Positions 37,826 through 47,673 of a DNA stretch of 64,000 nucleotides are shown piece after piece. How positions within the stretch are numbered: the first letter of the stretch is position 1; each line of letters opens with the position of its first letter. Location of the stretch: the NCBI GenBank assembly GCA_900466575.1, contig UBMP01000007.1, positions 124,001-188,000 of the forward strand. Reading direction: 5' to 3'. The translations under genes were made by a program, and so were the position numbers. The stretch comes from Hyphomicrobiales bacterium. Its GTDB lineage: Bacteria > Pseudomonadota > Alphaproteobacteria > Rhizobiales > Rhizobiaceae. The notes under the pieces were generated by a model. The model was not told the origin of the DNA, searched no databases, and worked only from the letters and a program-made list of their open reading frames with translations.

Positions 37826-39028
37826 ATGAAACACGTCTATCTCGACAATAACGCAACCACGCGCGTCGATCCGCAGGTCGTCTCCGCCATGCTGCCCTTC
37901 TTCACCGAACAGTTCGGCAATGCTTCGTCCATGCATGCCTTCGGGGCAGAGGTCTCAGGCGCGATCAAGTCGGCCCGCAAGAGCATTCAGGCGCTGATCG
38001 GCGCAGAACACGATTACGAGATCGTCTTCACCTCCGGCGGCACCGAAAGCGACAACACCGCGATCCTGTCGGCGCTGGAGGCCATGCCCGGCCGCGACGA
38101 GATCATCACCACCGCGGTGGAACACCCGGCCCTCTTGCAGCTCTGCGACTATCTGGAAAAGTCGCGCGGCATCCACGTCCACGTGATCCCGGTCGATACG
38201 CATGGCCGTCTTGATATTGCCGCCTACAAGGCGGCGCTGTCGCCAAAGACCGCCATCGTTTCCATCATGTGGGCGAACAACGAGACCGGCACGATCTTCC
38301 CGGTCGTGGAGCTCGCCGAGCTCGCCAAGGAAGCGGGTGCCCTCTTCCATACCGATGCCGTGCAGGCGGTTGGCAAGATCCCCATCGATTTGAAATCGAC
38401 GCAGATCGACATGCTGTCGATTTCCGGACACAAGCTCAACGCGCCGAAGGGCATCGGCGTTCTTTACGTGCGTCGCGGCACGCGTTTCCGGTCCCTACTG
38501 AAGGGTGGGCATCAGGAGCGCGGCCGTCGCGCAGGCACAGAAAACACGCCCGCAATCGTCGGCCTCGGCAAGGCCGCCGAATTGGCGCTTGCGCATATGG
38601 ACGTGGAGAATACGCGGGTACGGGAATTGCGCGACCGGCTGGAAAAAGGCCTTTTGCAGCGCATCCCGAATTGCTTCGTCACCGGCGATCCCTATTCGCG
38701 CCTTCCCAACACCTGCAACATCGCCTTCGAATTCATCGAGGGCGAAGGCATGCTACTCCTGTTGAACCGCGAGGGAATTGCCTGTTCGTCCGGCTCGGCC
38801 TGCGCATCGGGTTCGCTGGAACCCAGCCATGTCATGCGGGCGATGAACATTCCCTACACGGCTGCGCATGGCGCGCTTCGGTTCTCGCTGTCACGCGACA
38901 ACACCGACGAGGACGTCGACCGCGTGCTCGATGCGCTGCCGAAGATCGTCGAAAAGCTACGCGCGCTGTCACCCTTCTGGGCGGGGGCGGGCGAAGCGCC
39001 GAAGACCTTCAACCCCGTTTACGCATAA
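37826..39028 (+). CDS. nifS: NifS, nif-specific cysteine desulfurase
   Basis: A 400-residue PLP enzyme that takes sulfur from cysteine for cluster building on NifU. It starts [16 protein letters not shown], with the PLP lysine in [12 protein letters not shown] and the mobile catalytic cysteine loop in [18 protein letters not shown]. The ATG at 37826 has GTGGAG upstream and is preferred to the longer frame that begins within the nifU stop region. NifU-NifS order is standard. Confidence 0.95.
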   Translation: MKHVYLDNNATTRVDPQVVSAMLPFFTEQFGNASSMHAFGAEVSGAIKSARKSIQALIGAEHDYEIVFTSGGTESDNTAILSALEAMPGRDEIITTAVEHPALLQLCDYLEKSRGIHVHVIPVDTHGRLDIAAYKAALSPKTAIVSIMWANNETGTIFPVVELAELAKEAGALFHTDAVQAVGKIPIDLKSTQIDMLSISGHKLNAPKGIGVLYVRRGTRFRSLLKGGHQERGRRAGTENTPAIVGLGKAAELALAHMDVENTRVRELRDRLEKGLLQRIPNCFVTGDPYSRLPNTCNIAFEFIEGEGMLLLLNREGIACSSGSACASGSLEPSHVMRAMNIPYTAAHGALRFSLSRDNTDEDVDRVLDALPKIVEKLRALSPFWAGAGEAPKTFNPVYA

Positions 39029-39105
39029 AACTCCGTTGTTTCGCGAGTCCAGGCGGAAACCGACGCCTGGGCATCCCCAAACGACTTATCGAAAGGACGA
39101 CGCCG

Positions 39106-40260
39106 ATGAAAAGGCCAATCTTTCTCAACGATACGACATTGAGGGATGGTGAACAGGCCCCGGGCGTCGCCTTCACCCTGGAGGAAAAGCTGGGTATTGC
39201 GGAAGCGCTGGCCGCCGCTGGCGTTCCAGAAATCGAGGTCGGCACGCCGGCCATGGGCGATGACGAGATCGCCACGATCCGCTCCGTCGTGTCGCTCAAT
39301 CTGCCGCTGCGGGTCGTGGCCTGGTGCCGCATGAACGAGACTGATCTCGACGCCGCGCTTCGAAGTGGCGTCGAGGCCGTCAATCTGTCGATCCCGGCTT
39401 CAAACGTGCAACTGAGCGCCAAGCTCGGCATCGGCTATCTCGAGGCGCTGGGCAGGATCGAGAAATACGTCGCGCGCGCGCGCCGGCTAGGTCTCTTCGT
39501 GGCCGTCGGCTGCGAGGACGCAAGCCGCGCCGACCCGCCGCATCTTGCCAACGTGCTGAATGCGGCGACGAATGCCGGTGCCTGTCGGCTCAGGCTTGCC
39601 GATACGGTCGGCATTCTCGATCCGTTCGCCACGTTCAACCTGATAGAACCCCTCGCAGCAAGCGCCTACATCGATCTGGAATTTCATGCCCATAACGATC
39701 TCGGCATGGCGACTGCAAACACGCTTGCCGCAATTCGCGCCGGCGTGCATCATGCCTCGGTGACGGTCGGTGGTCTTGGCGAGCGGGCGGGAAACGCCGT
39801 GCTGGAAGAGGTTGCCGTCGCGCTGCACCGCCTGCATGACGTTGATTGCGGAATCGATCTTGCCGCCCTGCCCGGACTTGCCTCCCAGGTGGCCACCGCC
39901 GCTCGCCGCCCGATCGCGGCGGACAAACCGATTACCGGCCGCGATGTCTTTACGCACGAATCCGGCCTGCATGTCTCGGGGCTGCTGAAGGCACCCGAGA
40001 CCTATCAGGGTCTCGATCCAGCGCTGATCGGCCGCTACCATGAGATCGTGCTCGGCAAACATTCCGGCGCGGCGGCACTCGCCCATGTTCTCGCCGCCAA
40101 CGGTCTGATGCTCGACACGAGACTGGCGCCCGAATTGATCCGCCGGGTGCGCCGCATGGCAACGGGCGTGAAGACGCCGCTGTCGGCCACCGATCTCATT
40201 GGGCTTTACGAAGAGATTGCATTTGAAGAACCCCGGCATGTCCGGGTCGAGGGGCGGTAG
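39106..40260 (+). CDS. nifV: NifV, homocitrate synthase
   Basis: A 384-residue member of the isopropylmalate/homocitrate synthase family. It starts [20 protein letters not shown], the DTTLRDGEQ motif binding the metal and 2-oxoglutarate. [21 protein letters not shown] supplies the metal histidines. It makes homocitrate, the organic ligand of FeMo-co. Most legume symbionts lack nifV and receive homocitrate from the host, so this gene is a strong sign of nitrogen fixation outside nodules. Confidence 0.94.
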   Translation: MKRPIFLNDTTLRDGEQAPGVAFTLEEKLGIAEALAAAGVPEIEVGTPAMGDDEIATIRSVVSLNLPLRVVAWCRMNETDLDAALRSGVEAVNLSIPASNVQLSAKLGIGYLEALGRIEKYVARARRLGLFVAVGCEDASRADPPHLANVLNAATNAGACRLRLADTVGILDPFATFNLIEPLAASAYIDLEFHAHNDLGMATANTLAAIRAGVHHASVTVGGLGERAGNAVLEEVAVALHRLHDVDCGIDLAALPGLASQVATAARRPIAADKPITGRDVFTHESGLHVSGLLKAPETYQGLDPALIGRYHEIVLGKHSGAAALAHVLAANGLMLDTRLAPELIRRVRRMATGVKTPLSATDLIGLYEEIAFEEPRHVRVEGR

Positions 40261-40263
40261 AAC

Positions 40264-41040
40264 ATGAGTTTCATCATGGCAACCCGCGCCTCCCATAGCC
40301 GTGAACGTACCGTCGTCACACCCGCCCCGGCCCCTTCCACAATCGCCATGATCCTTGAGGACATCGGCTGCGTGAAGGCACGCGATCCGGCCGCCCGTCA
40401 CGCGCTGGAAATCCTGCTCACCTATCCGGGCGTCCACGCCATCATCTGGCATCGGCTCGCGCATCGCATGTGGAAGAGGAATTTCCGCTTCTCGGCCCGG
40501 TTCCTGTCCTGGTTTTCGAGGCTGCTGACCAACATCGACATCCATCCGGGTGCCACGATCGGTCGACGCTTCTTCATCGACCATGGCGCTGGAACGGTCA
40601 TCGGCGAGACGGCGGAGGTCGGCGACGATGTGACGCTCTATCACGGCGTGACGCTTGGCGGCACATCGTGGAATCCCGGCAAACGCCACCCCACCCTCGG
40701 GGACGGCGTGCTGGTCGGGGCGGGCGCAAAAGTCCTCGGTCCCATCACCATCGGCGCGAACTGCCGCATCGGAGCCAATTCCGTGGTGATCGAGGATACA
40801 CCGTCGGGCATGACGTTGGTCGGCATCCCTGCGCGTATCGTGAAGCCCGCCGCCGAACGTCGCCGCCCCGCCGGCGGACGCATCGACCTCGAACATCACC
40901 TGATGCCGGACCCGGTTGGCGAGGCGGTCTGCGAACTCGTTGACCGGATCGACTTTCTCGAGGTCCGTATCCGCCACCTGCATTCCAGGCCGGAGCAGTC
41001 CGGAACGAGAGAGGTGTCGGACCCCGTCGCGCGCCGATGA
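40264..41040 (+). CDS. nifP: nif-linked serine O-acetyltransferase (NifP/CysE type)
   Basis: A 258-residue acetyltransferase with a helical N-terminal half ([20 protein letters not shown]) and a left-handed hexapeptide-repeat domain from residue about 95 ([20 protein letters not shown], then [20 protein letters not shown]). It makes O-acetylserine for cysteine synthesis. The start is 3 bp after the nifV stop. In Azotobacter the nif-linked copy, NifP, boosts cysteine supply for NifS; the position here, between nifV and nifW, supports the same role. Confidence 0.87.
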   Translation: MSFIMATRASHSRERTVVTPAPAPSTIAMILEDIGCVKARDPAARHALEILLTYPGVHAIIWHRLAHRMWKRNFRFSARFLSWFSRLLTNIDIHPGATIGRRFFIDHGAGTVIGETAEVGDDVTLYHGVTLGGTSWNPGKRHPTLGDGVLVGAGAKVLGPITIGANCRIGANSVVIEDTPSGMTLVGIPARIVKPAAERRRPAGGRIDLEHHLMPDPVGEAVCELVDRIDFLEVRIRHLHSRPEQSGTREVSDPVARR

Positions 41041-41090
41041 AATCGCAGCTCAGCATTCCCATTCAATACACGAACCCATCGGAGACAGCC

Positions 41091-41474
41091 ATGAGCCACA
41101 CATGTTCCATCAATGACCGGCCGATCGACTACACCGATATTCTGGAGAAGCTCAAAGGCCTCTCCGCGGCGGAAGAGTTCTTCACGGCGCTGAATGTCGA
41201 TTACGAGCCCAAGACGCTGCAGGTCTGCCGCCTGCATATTCTCAAGCGCATGGGCCAATACCTGGCGGAAGAAGATTTCGACGGACTGCCGGACCGCGTC
41301 ATCGCCGCCCGCGCCAAGGCCACGCTGGAACGCGCCTACGCCGATTTCGTCAGTGCATCACCCTTGTCGCAACGGGTCTTCAAGGTGCTGAAGGACCGCG
41401 ACCCCGACAAGCCGGCAGAAAAGCGCGGCGCCTTCATTTCGCTGTCCGAGGCACTTCGACCGTTCGCTGAATGA
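41091..41474 (+). CDS. nifW: NifW, nitrogenase stabilising/protective protein
   Basis: A 127-residue protein. The ATG at 41091 (MSHTCSINDR) has GGAGAC upstream; the frame from 41037 overlaps the nifP end without a ribosome site. The NifW signature is seen in LKGLSAAEEFFTALNVDY and VCRLHILKRMGQYL. NifW binds the MoFe protein and is thought to protect or help mature it. It is the last gene of the iscN operon and is followed by a strong terminator. Confidence 0.93.
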   Translation: MSHTCSINDRPIDYTDILEKLKGLSAAEEFFTALNVDYEPKTLQVCRLHILKRMGQYLAEEDFDGLPDRVIAARAKATLERAYADFVSASPLSQRVFKVLKDRDPDKPAEKRGAFISLSEALRPFAE

Positions 41475-41519
41475 CGCGCGGCTCGTGACACCTTTCCTGC
41501 GCTCTCACACCCCCGCCTT

Positions 41520-41546
41520 GGCCGGCCCATCGGGCCGGCCTTTTTT
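41520..41546 (+). terminator. intrinsic terminator after nifW
   Basis: GGCCGGCCC and GGGCCGGCC form a perfect 9-bp stem with the three-base loop ATC, followed by six T residues. It ends the iscN-nifUSVPW transcript 46 bp after nifW. Confidence 0.92.
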
Positions 41547-41572
41547 GTCCGACAGGCAGCCTGACACGACAT

Positions 41573-41588
41573 TGTCGAAAACCCGACA
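41573..41588. promoter_or_regulatory. NifA upstream activator sequence (fixA)
   Basis: TGTCGAAAACCCGACA matches TGT-N10-ACA with extra flanking dyad (AT/AT). It lies 71 bp upstream of the fixA -24 element. Confidence 0.85.
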
Positions 41589-41659
41589 ATGACCGATACG
41601 GCCAAGTGATGCAAAGATATTATCTTTAATAATCAATACTTTGAGAACATATGAAAGAC

Positions 41660-41675
41660 TGGCACGCATTATGCT
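41660..41675 (+). promoter_or_regulatory. sigma54 (-24/-12) promoter of fixABCX
   Basis: TGGCACGCATTATGCT has a perfect -24 half and a -12 half ATGCT that keeps the essential GC. It lies 54 bp upstream of the fixA ATG. Confidence 0.85.
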
Positions 41676-41728
41676 TTTAAGATTTCGGGCGGATTTACCG
41701 CGCCTTTCGACCTCAAGGAGAGAGCGCC

Positions 41729-42580
41729 ATGCATATCATCGTCTGCATCAAGCAAGTGCCGGATTCGGCCCAGATCCGGGTTCATCCCGTCACCAACACG
41801 ATCATGCGCCAGGGCGTGCCGACCATCATCAACCCGTATGATCTCTTCTCGCTCGAGGAAGCGCTTCGCCTGCGCGACCAGCATGGTGGCGAGGTCACCG
41901 TCATCACCATGGGGCCGCCCATGGCCGAAGATGCCCTGCGCAAGGCGCTGACCTTCGGCGCCGACCGTGGCGTCCTCCTAACAGACCGCTATTTCGCCGG
42001 GTCGGATACGCTGGCAACGTCTTTCGCCCTCGCTTCGGCGATTGAAAAGATCGGTCAGCTTTACGGCAGGCCCGACATCGTCTTTGCCGGCAAACAGACG
42101 ATCGACGGCGACACGGCCCAGGTGGGGCCAGGCATTGCCAAGCGTCTCGACCTCCTGCAGCTCACCTATGTCGCCAAGGTTTCCGCCGCTGACCCCGGCA
42201 AGAGCGAGATCACGGTGGAACGCCGTGCGGAGGGCGGCACGCAGATTCTCAAGACCAGACTTCCCTGCCTCATCACCATGTTGGAAGGCTCAAACGAGAT
42301 GCGCCGGGGCACCATGCCCGACGCCTTGCGCGCCGCGCGCGCCGAGATCGTCACATGGAGTGCGGCGGACGCGGGAATCGAGGATCTGACAAAATGCGGC
42401 CTTCGCGGCTCGCCGACCGTGGTCAAGCACGTCTTCGCCCCGTCGGCGCGGCAGGACAAGGCGACCATGGTGGGCGAAGCCGGCGATCTGCCGCGCGATC
42501 TCGCCGACAAGCTGCTCGACGACGTGTTCACTCGCCAGCCCGCCATCCTCATCGCCATGTCGGCGCTCAGCAGCCTTTGA
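41729..42580 (+). CDS. fixA: FixA, electron transfer flavoprotein beta subunit
   Basis: A 283-residue ETF-beta protein starting [20 protein letters not shown] and containing the family segment [20 protein letters not shown]. With FixB, FixC and FixX it forms the bifurcating complex that uses NADH to reduce quinone and ferredoxin or flavodoxin, supplying low-potential electrons to nitrogenase under oxic metabolism. It is first in its operon, with AAGGAGAG before the ATG. Confidence 0.95.
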   Translation: MHIIVCIKQVPDSAQIRVHPVTNTIMRQGVPTIINPYDLFSLEEALRLRDQHGGEVTVITMGPPMAEDALRKALTFGADRGVLLTDRYFAGSDTLATSFALASAIEKIGQLYGRPDIVFAGKQTIDGDTAQVGPGIAKRLDLLQLTYVAKVSAADPGKSEITVERRAEGGTQILKTRLPCLITMLEGSNEMRRGTMPDALRAARAEIVTWSAADAGIEDLTKCGLRGSPTVVKHVFAPSARQDKATMVGEAGDLPRDLADKLLDDVFTRQPAILIAMSALSSL

Positions 42581-42596
42581 TCAAGGAGGGCAAGAA

Positions 42597-43709
42597 ATGT
42601 CAGACGCACCGACCCCGAAACCCGCAGCCCAGGCCGCCGGCCGCGCCGGGATGAAGAAGGAACTGCCCGAGCACTTCAAGGCCTACCGGCATGTCTGGGT
42701 GGCGGTGGAACTGGAACGCGGCCAGGTCCACCCTGTCTCCTTCGAGCTTCTCGGCGAAGGTCGGAAGCTAGCCGACAAGCTCGGCGTGGATCTCGCCGGC
42801 GTCGTCATGGGACCTCCCGGCGAAGAGACCAACCAGGCCATACGCGAAGCCTTCGCCCATGGCGCCGACCTCGCCTATCTGGTCGAAGATCCGATCCTGA
42901 GAGACTATCGCAACGAACCTTACACCAAGGCGCTGACCGATCTCGTGAACGCCTACAAGCCGGAAATCCTGCTCCTGGGCGCGACGACGCTCGGCCGGGA
43001 CCTTGCTGGCTCGGTGGCGACAACGCTGAAAACGGGGCTGACTGCCGACTGCACCGAGCTCGCGGTCGATGCCGACAAGTCGCTGGCAGCCACGCGTCCC
43101 ACCTTCGGCGGCTCGCTGCTCTGCACGATCTACACGCTCAATTATCGCCCGCAAATGGCAACGGTGCGCCCCCGGGTCATGGCAATGCCGGAGCGCGTGG
43201 AACGGCCGATTGGCCGCGTCATTGCCCATCCGCTCGACATGCGTGAGGAGGATATCGTTACCAAGGTTCTGAACTTCATTCCGGACGGCCAATCCAACAA
43301 GGTGAACCTCGCCTACGCGGATATCGTGGTTGCCGGCGGCATGGGCCTGGGGTCAGCTGAAAACTTCCAGCTGATCCGCAACCTCGCCGCCACAATCGGC
43401 GCCGACTTTGGCTGTTCCCGCCCCGTCGTTCAAAAGGGCTGGATGCCTGCCGAGCGCCAGATCGGCCAGACCGGCAAGACTATCCGCCCGAAGCTTTATA
43501 TTGCCGCGGGCATTTCCGGTGCGATCCAGCATCGCGTGGGGGTCGAGGGGGCGGACCTGATCGTTGCCATCAACACTGATGCCAATGCCCCGATCTTCGA
43601 CTTTGCCCATGTCGGCATCGTCACCGATGCCGTCCGCTTCCTGCCGGCGCTGACGGATGCCTTCGCGCGACGGCTTTCCCCGCACAATCACGACAAACTC
43701 GCCGGCTGA
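42597..43709 (+). CDS. fixB: FixB, electron transfer flavoprotein alpha subunit
   Basis: A 370-residue ETF-alpha. The C-terminal FAD domain shows [38 protein letters not shown] and IQH, then [20 protein letters not shown] 25-residue proline- and alanine-rich N-terminal lead ([13 protein letters not shown]) precedes the core, as in other FixB proteins. It pairs with FixA and carries the bifurcating flavin partner. The gene starts 16 bp after fixA with AAGGAGGG. Confidence 0.95.
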   Translation: MSDAPTPKPAAQAAGRAGMKKELPEHFKAYRHVWVAVELERGQVHPVSFELLGEGRKLADKLGVDLAGVVMGPPGEETNQAIREAFAHGADLAYLVEDPILRDYRNEPYTKALTDLVNAYKPEILLLGATTLGRDLAGSVATTLKTGLTADCTELAVDADKSLAATRPTFGGSLLCTIYTLNYRPQMATVRPRVMAMPERVERPIGRVIAHPLDMREEDIVTKVLNFIPDGQSNKVNLAYADIVVAGGMGLGSAENFQLIRNLAATIGADFGCSRPVVQKGWMPAERQIGQTGKTIRPKLYIAAGISGAIQHRVGVEGADLIVAINTDANAPIFDFAHVGIVTDAVRFLPALTDAFARRLSPHNHDKLAG

Positions 43710-43721
43710 TGAGGTAACACC

Positions 43722-45029
43722 ATGATCGAGGAAAAGTTTGACGCCATCGTCGTCGGAGCCGGCATGTCCGGCAACGCCGCCGCCTATACGCTTGCCTCTC
43801 GCGGCCTCAAGGTTCTTCAGCTCGAGCGTGGCGAATATGCCGGTTCGAAGAACGTTCAGGGCGCGATCATGTATGCGTCCATGCTCGAAAAGATCATCCC
43901 CGATTTCCGCGAGGACGCACCGCTGGAACGCCATCTTGTCGAACAGCGCTTCTGGATGATGGACGACACCTCGCACACCGGCATGCATTACCGTTCGGAC
44001 GATTTCAACGAGGAGAGGCCGAACCGCTACACGATCATCCGTGCCCAGTTCGATAAGTGGTTTTCGCGCAAGGTGAAGCAAGCCGGCGCCACGGTGCTTT
44101 GCGAAACGACGGTGACCGAACTCATTCGCAATACTGAAGGAAGGGTCATCGGCGTGAAGGTGGACCGTGCGGGTGGCGCCATCTTTGCCGACGTGGTGGT
44201 TCTGGCCGAGGGCGTCAACGGGCTTCTGGGAACCCGTGCCGGCTTCCGCGAGACCCCGAAAGCGGAAAGCGTGGCGCTCGCGGTGAAGGAAATGCATTTC
44301 CTCCCCGAAGAGGTCATTGCACAGCGCTTCGGGCTCAGCGGCAACGAAGGCTGTGTCATTGAGGCGGCCGGTACCTTTTCGCAAGGCATGACGGGGCTCG
44401 CCTTCCTCTATACCAACAGGGAATCCATCTCGATCGGTGTCGGCTGTCTCGTCTCCGACTATGCCAGGACCATGGAAAGCCCCTATGCGCTCCTGGAGCA
44501 GTTCAAGAACCATCCCTCGGTGCGCCCTCTCCTGAAGGATACGGAAGTCAAGGAATATGCCGCACATCTGATACCCGAAGGCGGGTACAAGGCGATCCCG
44601 CAGCTTTATGGCGACGGCTGGGTGGTGGTCGGCGATGCCGCCCAGCTCAACAATGCCGTTCATCGCGAAGGCTCGAACCTTGCCATGACCTCTGGCCGGA
44701 TCGCCGCCGAAGCGATCTTCCAGGTGAAAAGTCGCCGCGATCCGATGACGGCGGAAAATCTGCGCCTCTACAAGACCATGCTCGACGAGAGTTTCGTGAT
44801 CAAGGATCTGAAGAAGCACAAGGACATGCCGGCCCTGCTGCATACCAATTCGCAGAATTTCTTCATGACCTATCCGCAGCTCATGTCGGCTGCCGCCCAA
44901 AACTTCGTTCGCGTCGACGGCACGCCGAAGATCGAGAAGGAAAAGGCGACCCTCTCATCCATCGTCAAGGCACGCTCGCGCTTCGGCATGGTTTCGGATG
45001 CCGTCAGGCTCGCCTTCGCCTGGCGTTAG
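43722..45029 (+). CDS. fixC: FixC, ETF-quinone oxidoreductase-type flavoprotein
   Basis: A 435-residue FAD protein. The N-terminal dinucleotide fold is [20 protein letters not shown], and [20 protein letters not shown] binds FAD near the C-terminal half. It passes electrons from FixAB to quinone on one branch. The gene starts 12 bp after fixB. A 115-bp gap with no recognisable signal separates it from fixX, wider than in most fixABCX operons. Confidence 0.95.
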   Translation: MIEEKFDAIVVGAGMSGNAAAYTLASRGLKVLQLERGEYAGSKNVQGAIMYASMLEKIIPDFREDAPLERHLVEQRFWMMDDTSHTGMHYRSDDFNEERPNRYTIIRAQFDKWFSRKVKQAGATVLCETTVTELIRNTEGRVIGVKVDRAGGAIFADVVVLAEGVNGLLGTRAGFRETPKAESVALAVKEMHFLPEEVIAQRFGLSGNEGCVIEAAGTFSQGMTGLAFLYTNRESISIGVGCLVSDYARTMESPYALLEQFKNHPSVRPLLKDTEVKEYAAHLIPEGGYKAIPQLYGDGWVVVGDAAQLNNAVHREGSNLAMTSGRIAAEAIFQVKSRRDPMTAENLRLYKTMLDESFVIKDLKKHKDMPALLHTNSQNFFMTYPQLMSAAAQNFVRVDGTPKIEKEKATLSSIVKARSRFGMVSDAVRLAFAWR

Positions 45030-45144
45030 AATACCAGCCTCGGCCCTTCGCCGAAGCTCGCTCACTTGGCTGCTTTCACGTGGTTCAAGACGGAGAACCG
45101 GGGACCATGACTCCCAAAACCGCATTTGCTCAGGAGAGATCATC

Positions 45145-45444
45145 ATGACCGTTGCAGTGACCGATGTCCGCGTTGAAGACAAGCTCTTCCAGAACCGCTA
45201 CCTCGTCGACACCGGACGCCCGCATATCAAGGTGCGCCCGCATGACACCCCGTCCGCAAACCTGCTGGCTCTCACCCGCGTGTGCCCGGCGAAATGCTAC
45301 GAGCAAAACGACAACGGCCAAGTCGAGATTTCCGCCGACGGCTGCATGGAGTGCGGGACGTGCCGTGTTCTTTGCGAGGCAACGGGCGAAATTGAATGGG
45401 ACTATCCGCGCGGCGGTTTCGGCGTTCTTTTCAAGTTCGGTTGA
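45145..45444 (+). CDS. fixX: FixX, ferredoxin-like partner of FixABC
   Basis: A 99-residue ferredoxin-like protein with cysteines in [10 protein letters not shown] and [14 protein letters not shown]. The ATG at 45145 follows AGGAGAG; upstream codons in the same frame belong to the end of fixC. FixX takes electrons from FixC within the bifurcating complex. The C-terminal [14 protein letters not shown] is typical of FixX. Confidence 0.95.
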   Translation: MTVAVTDVRVEDKLFQNRYLVDTGRPHIKVRPHDTPSANLLALTRVCPAKCYEQNDNGQVEISADGCMECGTCRVLCEATGEIEWDYPRGGFGVLFKFG

Positions 45445-45533
45445 CGTTCATCAATTGTGGACGGCGCAGTCAAGCGCTGCACGCTATGCGTGATGCTGCA
45501 GCGCAGAAATCTTTGACTTACGGAGCGCGAAAA

Positions 45534-45698
45534 ATGCCCGCTGAGTTAGCCAGATCCCTTGCATTTCAAGCGATAGAAGGTCGTCCTCCGATTGACAAAT
45601 TGCCATATGGGCATAAGGTGGAACGCCTAAAAAGCAGAGAGATCCTTAGGGAGGATCAACCCTTGGAAGAGTCCAGTGAGCGGATTTCCAAGAGGTAG
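45534..45698 (+). CDS. possible 54-residue small ORF directly upstream of nifA
   Basis: An ATG at 45534 with GGAG 8 bp upstream opens a 54-codon frame (MPAELARSLAFQAIEGRPPI at the start) that ends 3 bp before the nifA ATG. The product is charged (KVERLKSREILRE) with no cysteine. I do not recognise a family. It could be a leader that couples translation to nifA, or noise in the nifA 5' region. The spacing to nifA is its best support. Confidence 0.35.
   Translation: MPAELARSLAFQAIEGRPPIDKLPYGHKVERLKSREILREDQPLEESSERISKR
45592..45619 (+). promoter_or_regulatory. possible sigma70-type promoter for nifA
   Basis: TTGACA at 45592-45597 is followed, 16 bp later, by TAAGGT, a weak -10. No -24/-12 element, NifA site or FixK box (TTGAT-N4-ATCAA) was found between fixX and nifA. 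Expression by read-through from fixABCX is the main alternative. Confidence 0.25.
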
Positions 45699-45701
45699 AA
45701 A

Positions 45702-47450
45702 ATGACTCAGGAACAGGCTCTGACAAGGAATGCGGCAACCGCGACGGCTGCAAATGGCGGCCATCCGGGAAACAACAATAGCCGCGCCATCATTTCGCTG
45801 AGCGGCATCTATGAAATTTCCAAGGTTCTAGCGGAGCCTTCCAGGCTGGAACTGACGCTGGCCAATGTCGTCAACATCCTGTCGTCCTTCCTGAAGATGC
45901 GCCGCGGCGCAATCATTGTTCTCGACAGCGACGGCTTGCCGGAAATCACTGCGACCGCAGGCTTTGCCGCCGTCAGGGAGGGTATTCCCCCCATTCCGCA
46001 AAAGATCATCGACCAGATCGTTGCCACCAGCATGCCGCTGGTAATTCAGGATGTGGTCGGCTCCGGGCTGTTCGAACCCGAAGCGGAAGACGACGCGCCC
46101 ATCGCCTTTATCGGCGTGCCCGTCAAGGCAAATCACAAGGTGCTCGGTACTCTAACCATCGATCGGCGGCGCGACGGCGGCACGGAGTTCCGATACGACG
46201 AGGACATGCAGTTCCTCACCATGGTCGCCAACCTGACAGGCCAGACGATCCGCCTGCATCGGATCCTGTCTGAAGACCGACAGCGCATGATCGAGCAGCA
46301 GCGTCGACTGGAAAAGACGCTGAACAACAATCAGGCCCCAGAAAGCGCCCTGCGTCGGACGGGCTCGGCCGCCAAGATCGTTGGCGACAGTCCGGCCGTG
46401 AAACGCGTGCTCGACATGATCCGCATTGTGGCCCGCACCAATTCCACCGTTCTGCTGCGCGGTGAAAGCGGCACTGGGAAGGAGTTGTTCTCGCAGACGA
46501 TCCATGAACTTTCGCCCCGCAAGGGCAAGCCGTTCGTAAAGCTGAATTGCGCAGCGCTTCCCGAAAGCGTCCTCGAATCGGAATTGTTCGGCCACGAAAA
46601 GGGCGCCTTCACCGGGGCAATCGCCCAGCGTGCGGGACGTTTCGAGATGGCCCATGGCGGGACGCTGCTGCTCGATGAAATCGGCGAGATCTCACCCGCC
46701 TTTCAGGCCAAGCTGCTGCGTGTGCTGCAGGAGGGCGAATTCGAACGCGTGGGTGGCAACAAGACGATCAAGGTCGATGTGCGGCTGATCTGCGCGACCA
46801 ACAAGGACCTCGAAGACGCGGTTCGCAAGGGCGACTTCCGCGCCGACCTCTATTACCGCATCAATGTCGTGCCGATCATCTTACCGCCGCTACGCGAAAG
46901 GACGGGCGACATTTCGAGGCTTGCCGTGAATTTCCTCGACCGATTCAATGCCGAAAACCTGACCGGCCTCAAATTCGACAGAGCCGCGCTCGAACTGATT
47001 TCGCGTTGCTATTTTCCCGGCAATGTCCGCGAACTGGAAAATTGCGTGCAGCGCACCGCCACCCTTGCGCGCGGCGGCGAAATCGTTCCGGGTGATTTTG
47101 CCTGCGCACATGGGCAATGTCTGTCCTCTCTCCTCTGGAAGGGGCCGGACACGGCGGCAACGCATCACCACGACGCCATCGACGCGCTGGCGAGCGGCCG
47201 GGTACTGCCGGCCGGCACGCCCGAGCGGGGCGGATCGACCATCGTTCCGGCTAGCGCCCACAAGCCCTGCGATCCGGAAGACCCGGACTGTCCCGCCAGG
47301 GGCTCGAAGCTCACCGAGCGCGAGCGGCTGATCGACGCGATGAACCAGTCCGGCTGGGTACAGGCGAAGGCGGCGCGCCTTCTGAACCTGACCCCGCGCC
47401 AGATCGGCTATGCACTGAAGCGCCACAATATTCCGGTACAGAAATTCTGA
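45702..47450 (+). CDS. nifA: NifA, sigma54-dependent activator of nif genes, oxygen-sensitive type
   Basis: A 582-residue activator. GAF domain about residues 40-190; AAA+ domain about 225-460 with Walker A GESGTGKE (254-261), the sigma54-contact GAFTGA (301-306) and Walker B TLLLDEIG (321-328); C-terminal helix-turn-helix 550-577. Cysteines C436, C448, C468 and C473 give C-x11-C-x19-C-x4-C, the redox-sensing pattern of rhizobial and azospirillum NifA that needs no NifL. It follows fixABCX and precedes nifB, as in S. meliloti. Confidence 0.96.
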   Translation: MTQEQALTRNAATATAANGGHPGNNNSRAIISLSGIYEISKVLAEPSRLELTLANVVNILSSFLKMRRGAIIVLDSDGLPEITATAGFAAVREGIPPIPQKIIDQIVATSMPLVIQDVVGSGLFEPEAEDDAPIAFIGVPVKANHKVLGTLTIDRRRDGGTEFRYDEDMQFLTMVANLTGQTIRLHRILSEDRQRMIEQQRRLEKTLNNNQAPESALRRTGSAAKIVGDSPAVKRVLDMIRIVARTNSTVLLRGESGTGKELFSQTIHELSPRKGKPFVKLNCAALPESVLESELFGHEKGAFTGAIAQRAGRFEMAHGGTLLLDEIGEISPAFQAKLLRVLQEGEFERVGGNKTIKVDVRLICATNKDLEDAVRKGDFRADLYYRINVVPIILPPLRERTGDISRLAVNFLDRFNAENLTGLKFDRAALELISRCYFPGNVRELENCVQRTATLARGGEIVPGDFACAHGQCLSSLLWKGPDTAATHHHDAIDALASGRVLPAGTPERGGSTIVPASAHKPCDPEDPDCPARGSKLTERERLIDAMNQSGWVQAKAARLLNLTPRQIGYALKRHNIPVQKF

Positions 47451-47482
47451 TCGATGGCCCGCTGACAGGGCTAACCGACACC

Positions 47483-47516
47483 GCCCGCTTTTCCGCTTGG
47501 AGAAGCGGGCTTTTTT
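47483..47516 (+). terminator. intrinsic terminator after nifA
   Basis: GCCCGCTT and AAGCGGGC form an 8-bp stem followed by six T residues, 33 bp after the nifA stop. It separates nifA from the nifB promoter region. Confidence 0.88.
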
Positions 47517-47528
47517 GTCGGCGTCGCG

Positions 47529-47544
47529 TGTCGGACACCCGACA
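47529..47544. promoter_or_regulatory. NifA upstream activator sequence (nifB)
   Basis: TGTCGGACACCCGACA matches TGT-N10-ACA and is base-for-base identical to the nifH site at 36143. It is 74 bp upstream of the nifB -24 element. Confidence 0.88.
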
Positions 47545-47618
47545 AACACAATGTAGGGCCGAGCGACACTATCCGACAGTTTCCAGGCATCGATTTGATT
47601 AAAAAAGATATTTTAGGT

Positions 47619-47634
47619 TGGCACGGGCTTTGCT
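47619..47634 (+). promoter_or_regulatory. sigma54 (-24/-12) promoter of nifB
   Basis: TGGCACGGGCTTTGCT matches TGGCACG-N4-TTGCW exactly. It is 40 bp upstream of the nifB start, with AAGGAGAG between. Confidence 0.92.
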
Positions 47635-47673
47635 TTTTCCTTTGCACAGTCAAACGAAAGCAAGGAGAGTCCC

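Noticed and set aside
38269-39105. Upstream extension of the nifV frame across nifS
   Set aside because: The open frame continues through nifS by chance. NifV homology begins exactly at [15 protein letters not shown] (39106), and the extension is arginine-rich noise.
41041-41090. Longer start for nifW at 41037
   Set aside because: It overlaps the nifP stop without a ribosome site; the ATG at 41091 has GGAGAC and fits the family.
41541-41566. Second NifA site upstream of fixA (TGTCCGACAGG...)
   Set aside because: TGT and the following ACA are not 10 bases apart, so the pattern does not fit TGT-N10-ACA.
45445-45701. FixK/FNR box upstream of nifA
   Set aside because: No TTGAT-N4-ATCAA or close variant was found; the TTGACAAATTGCC stretch lacks the second half-site.
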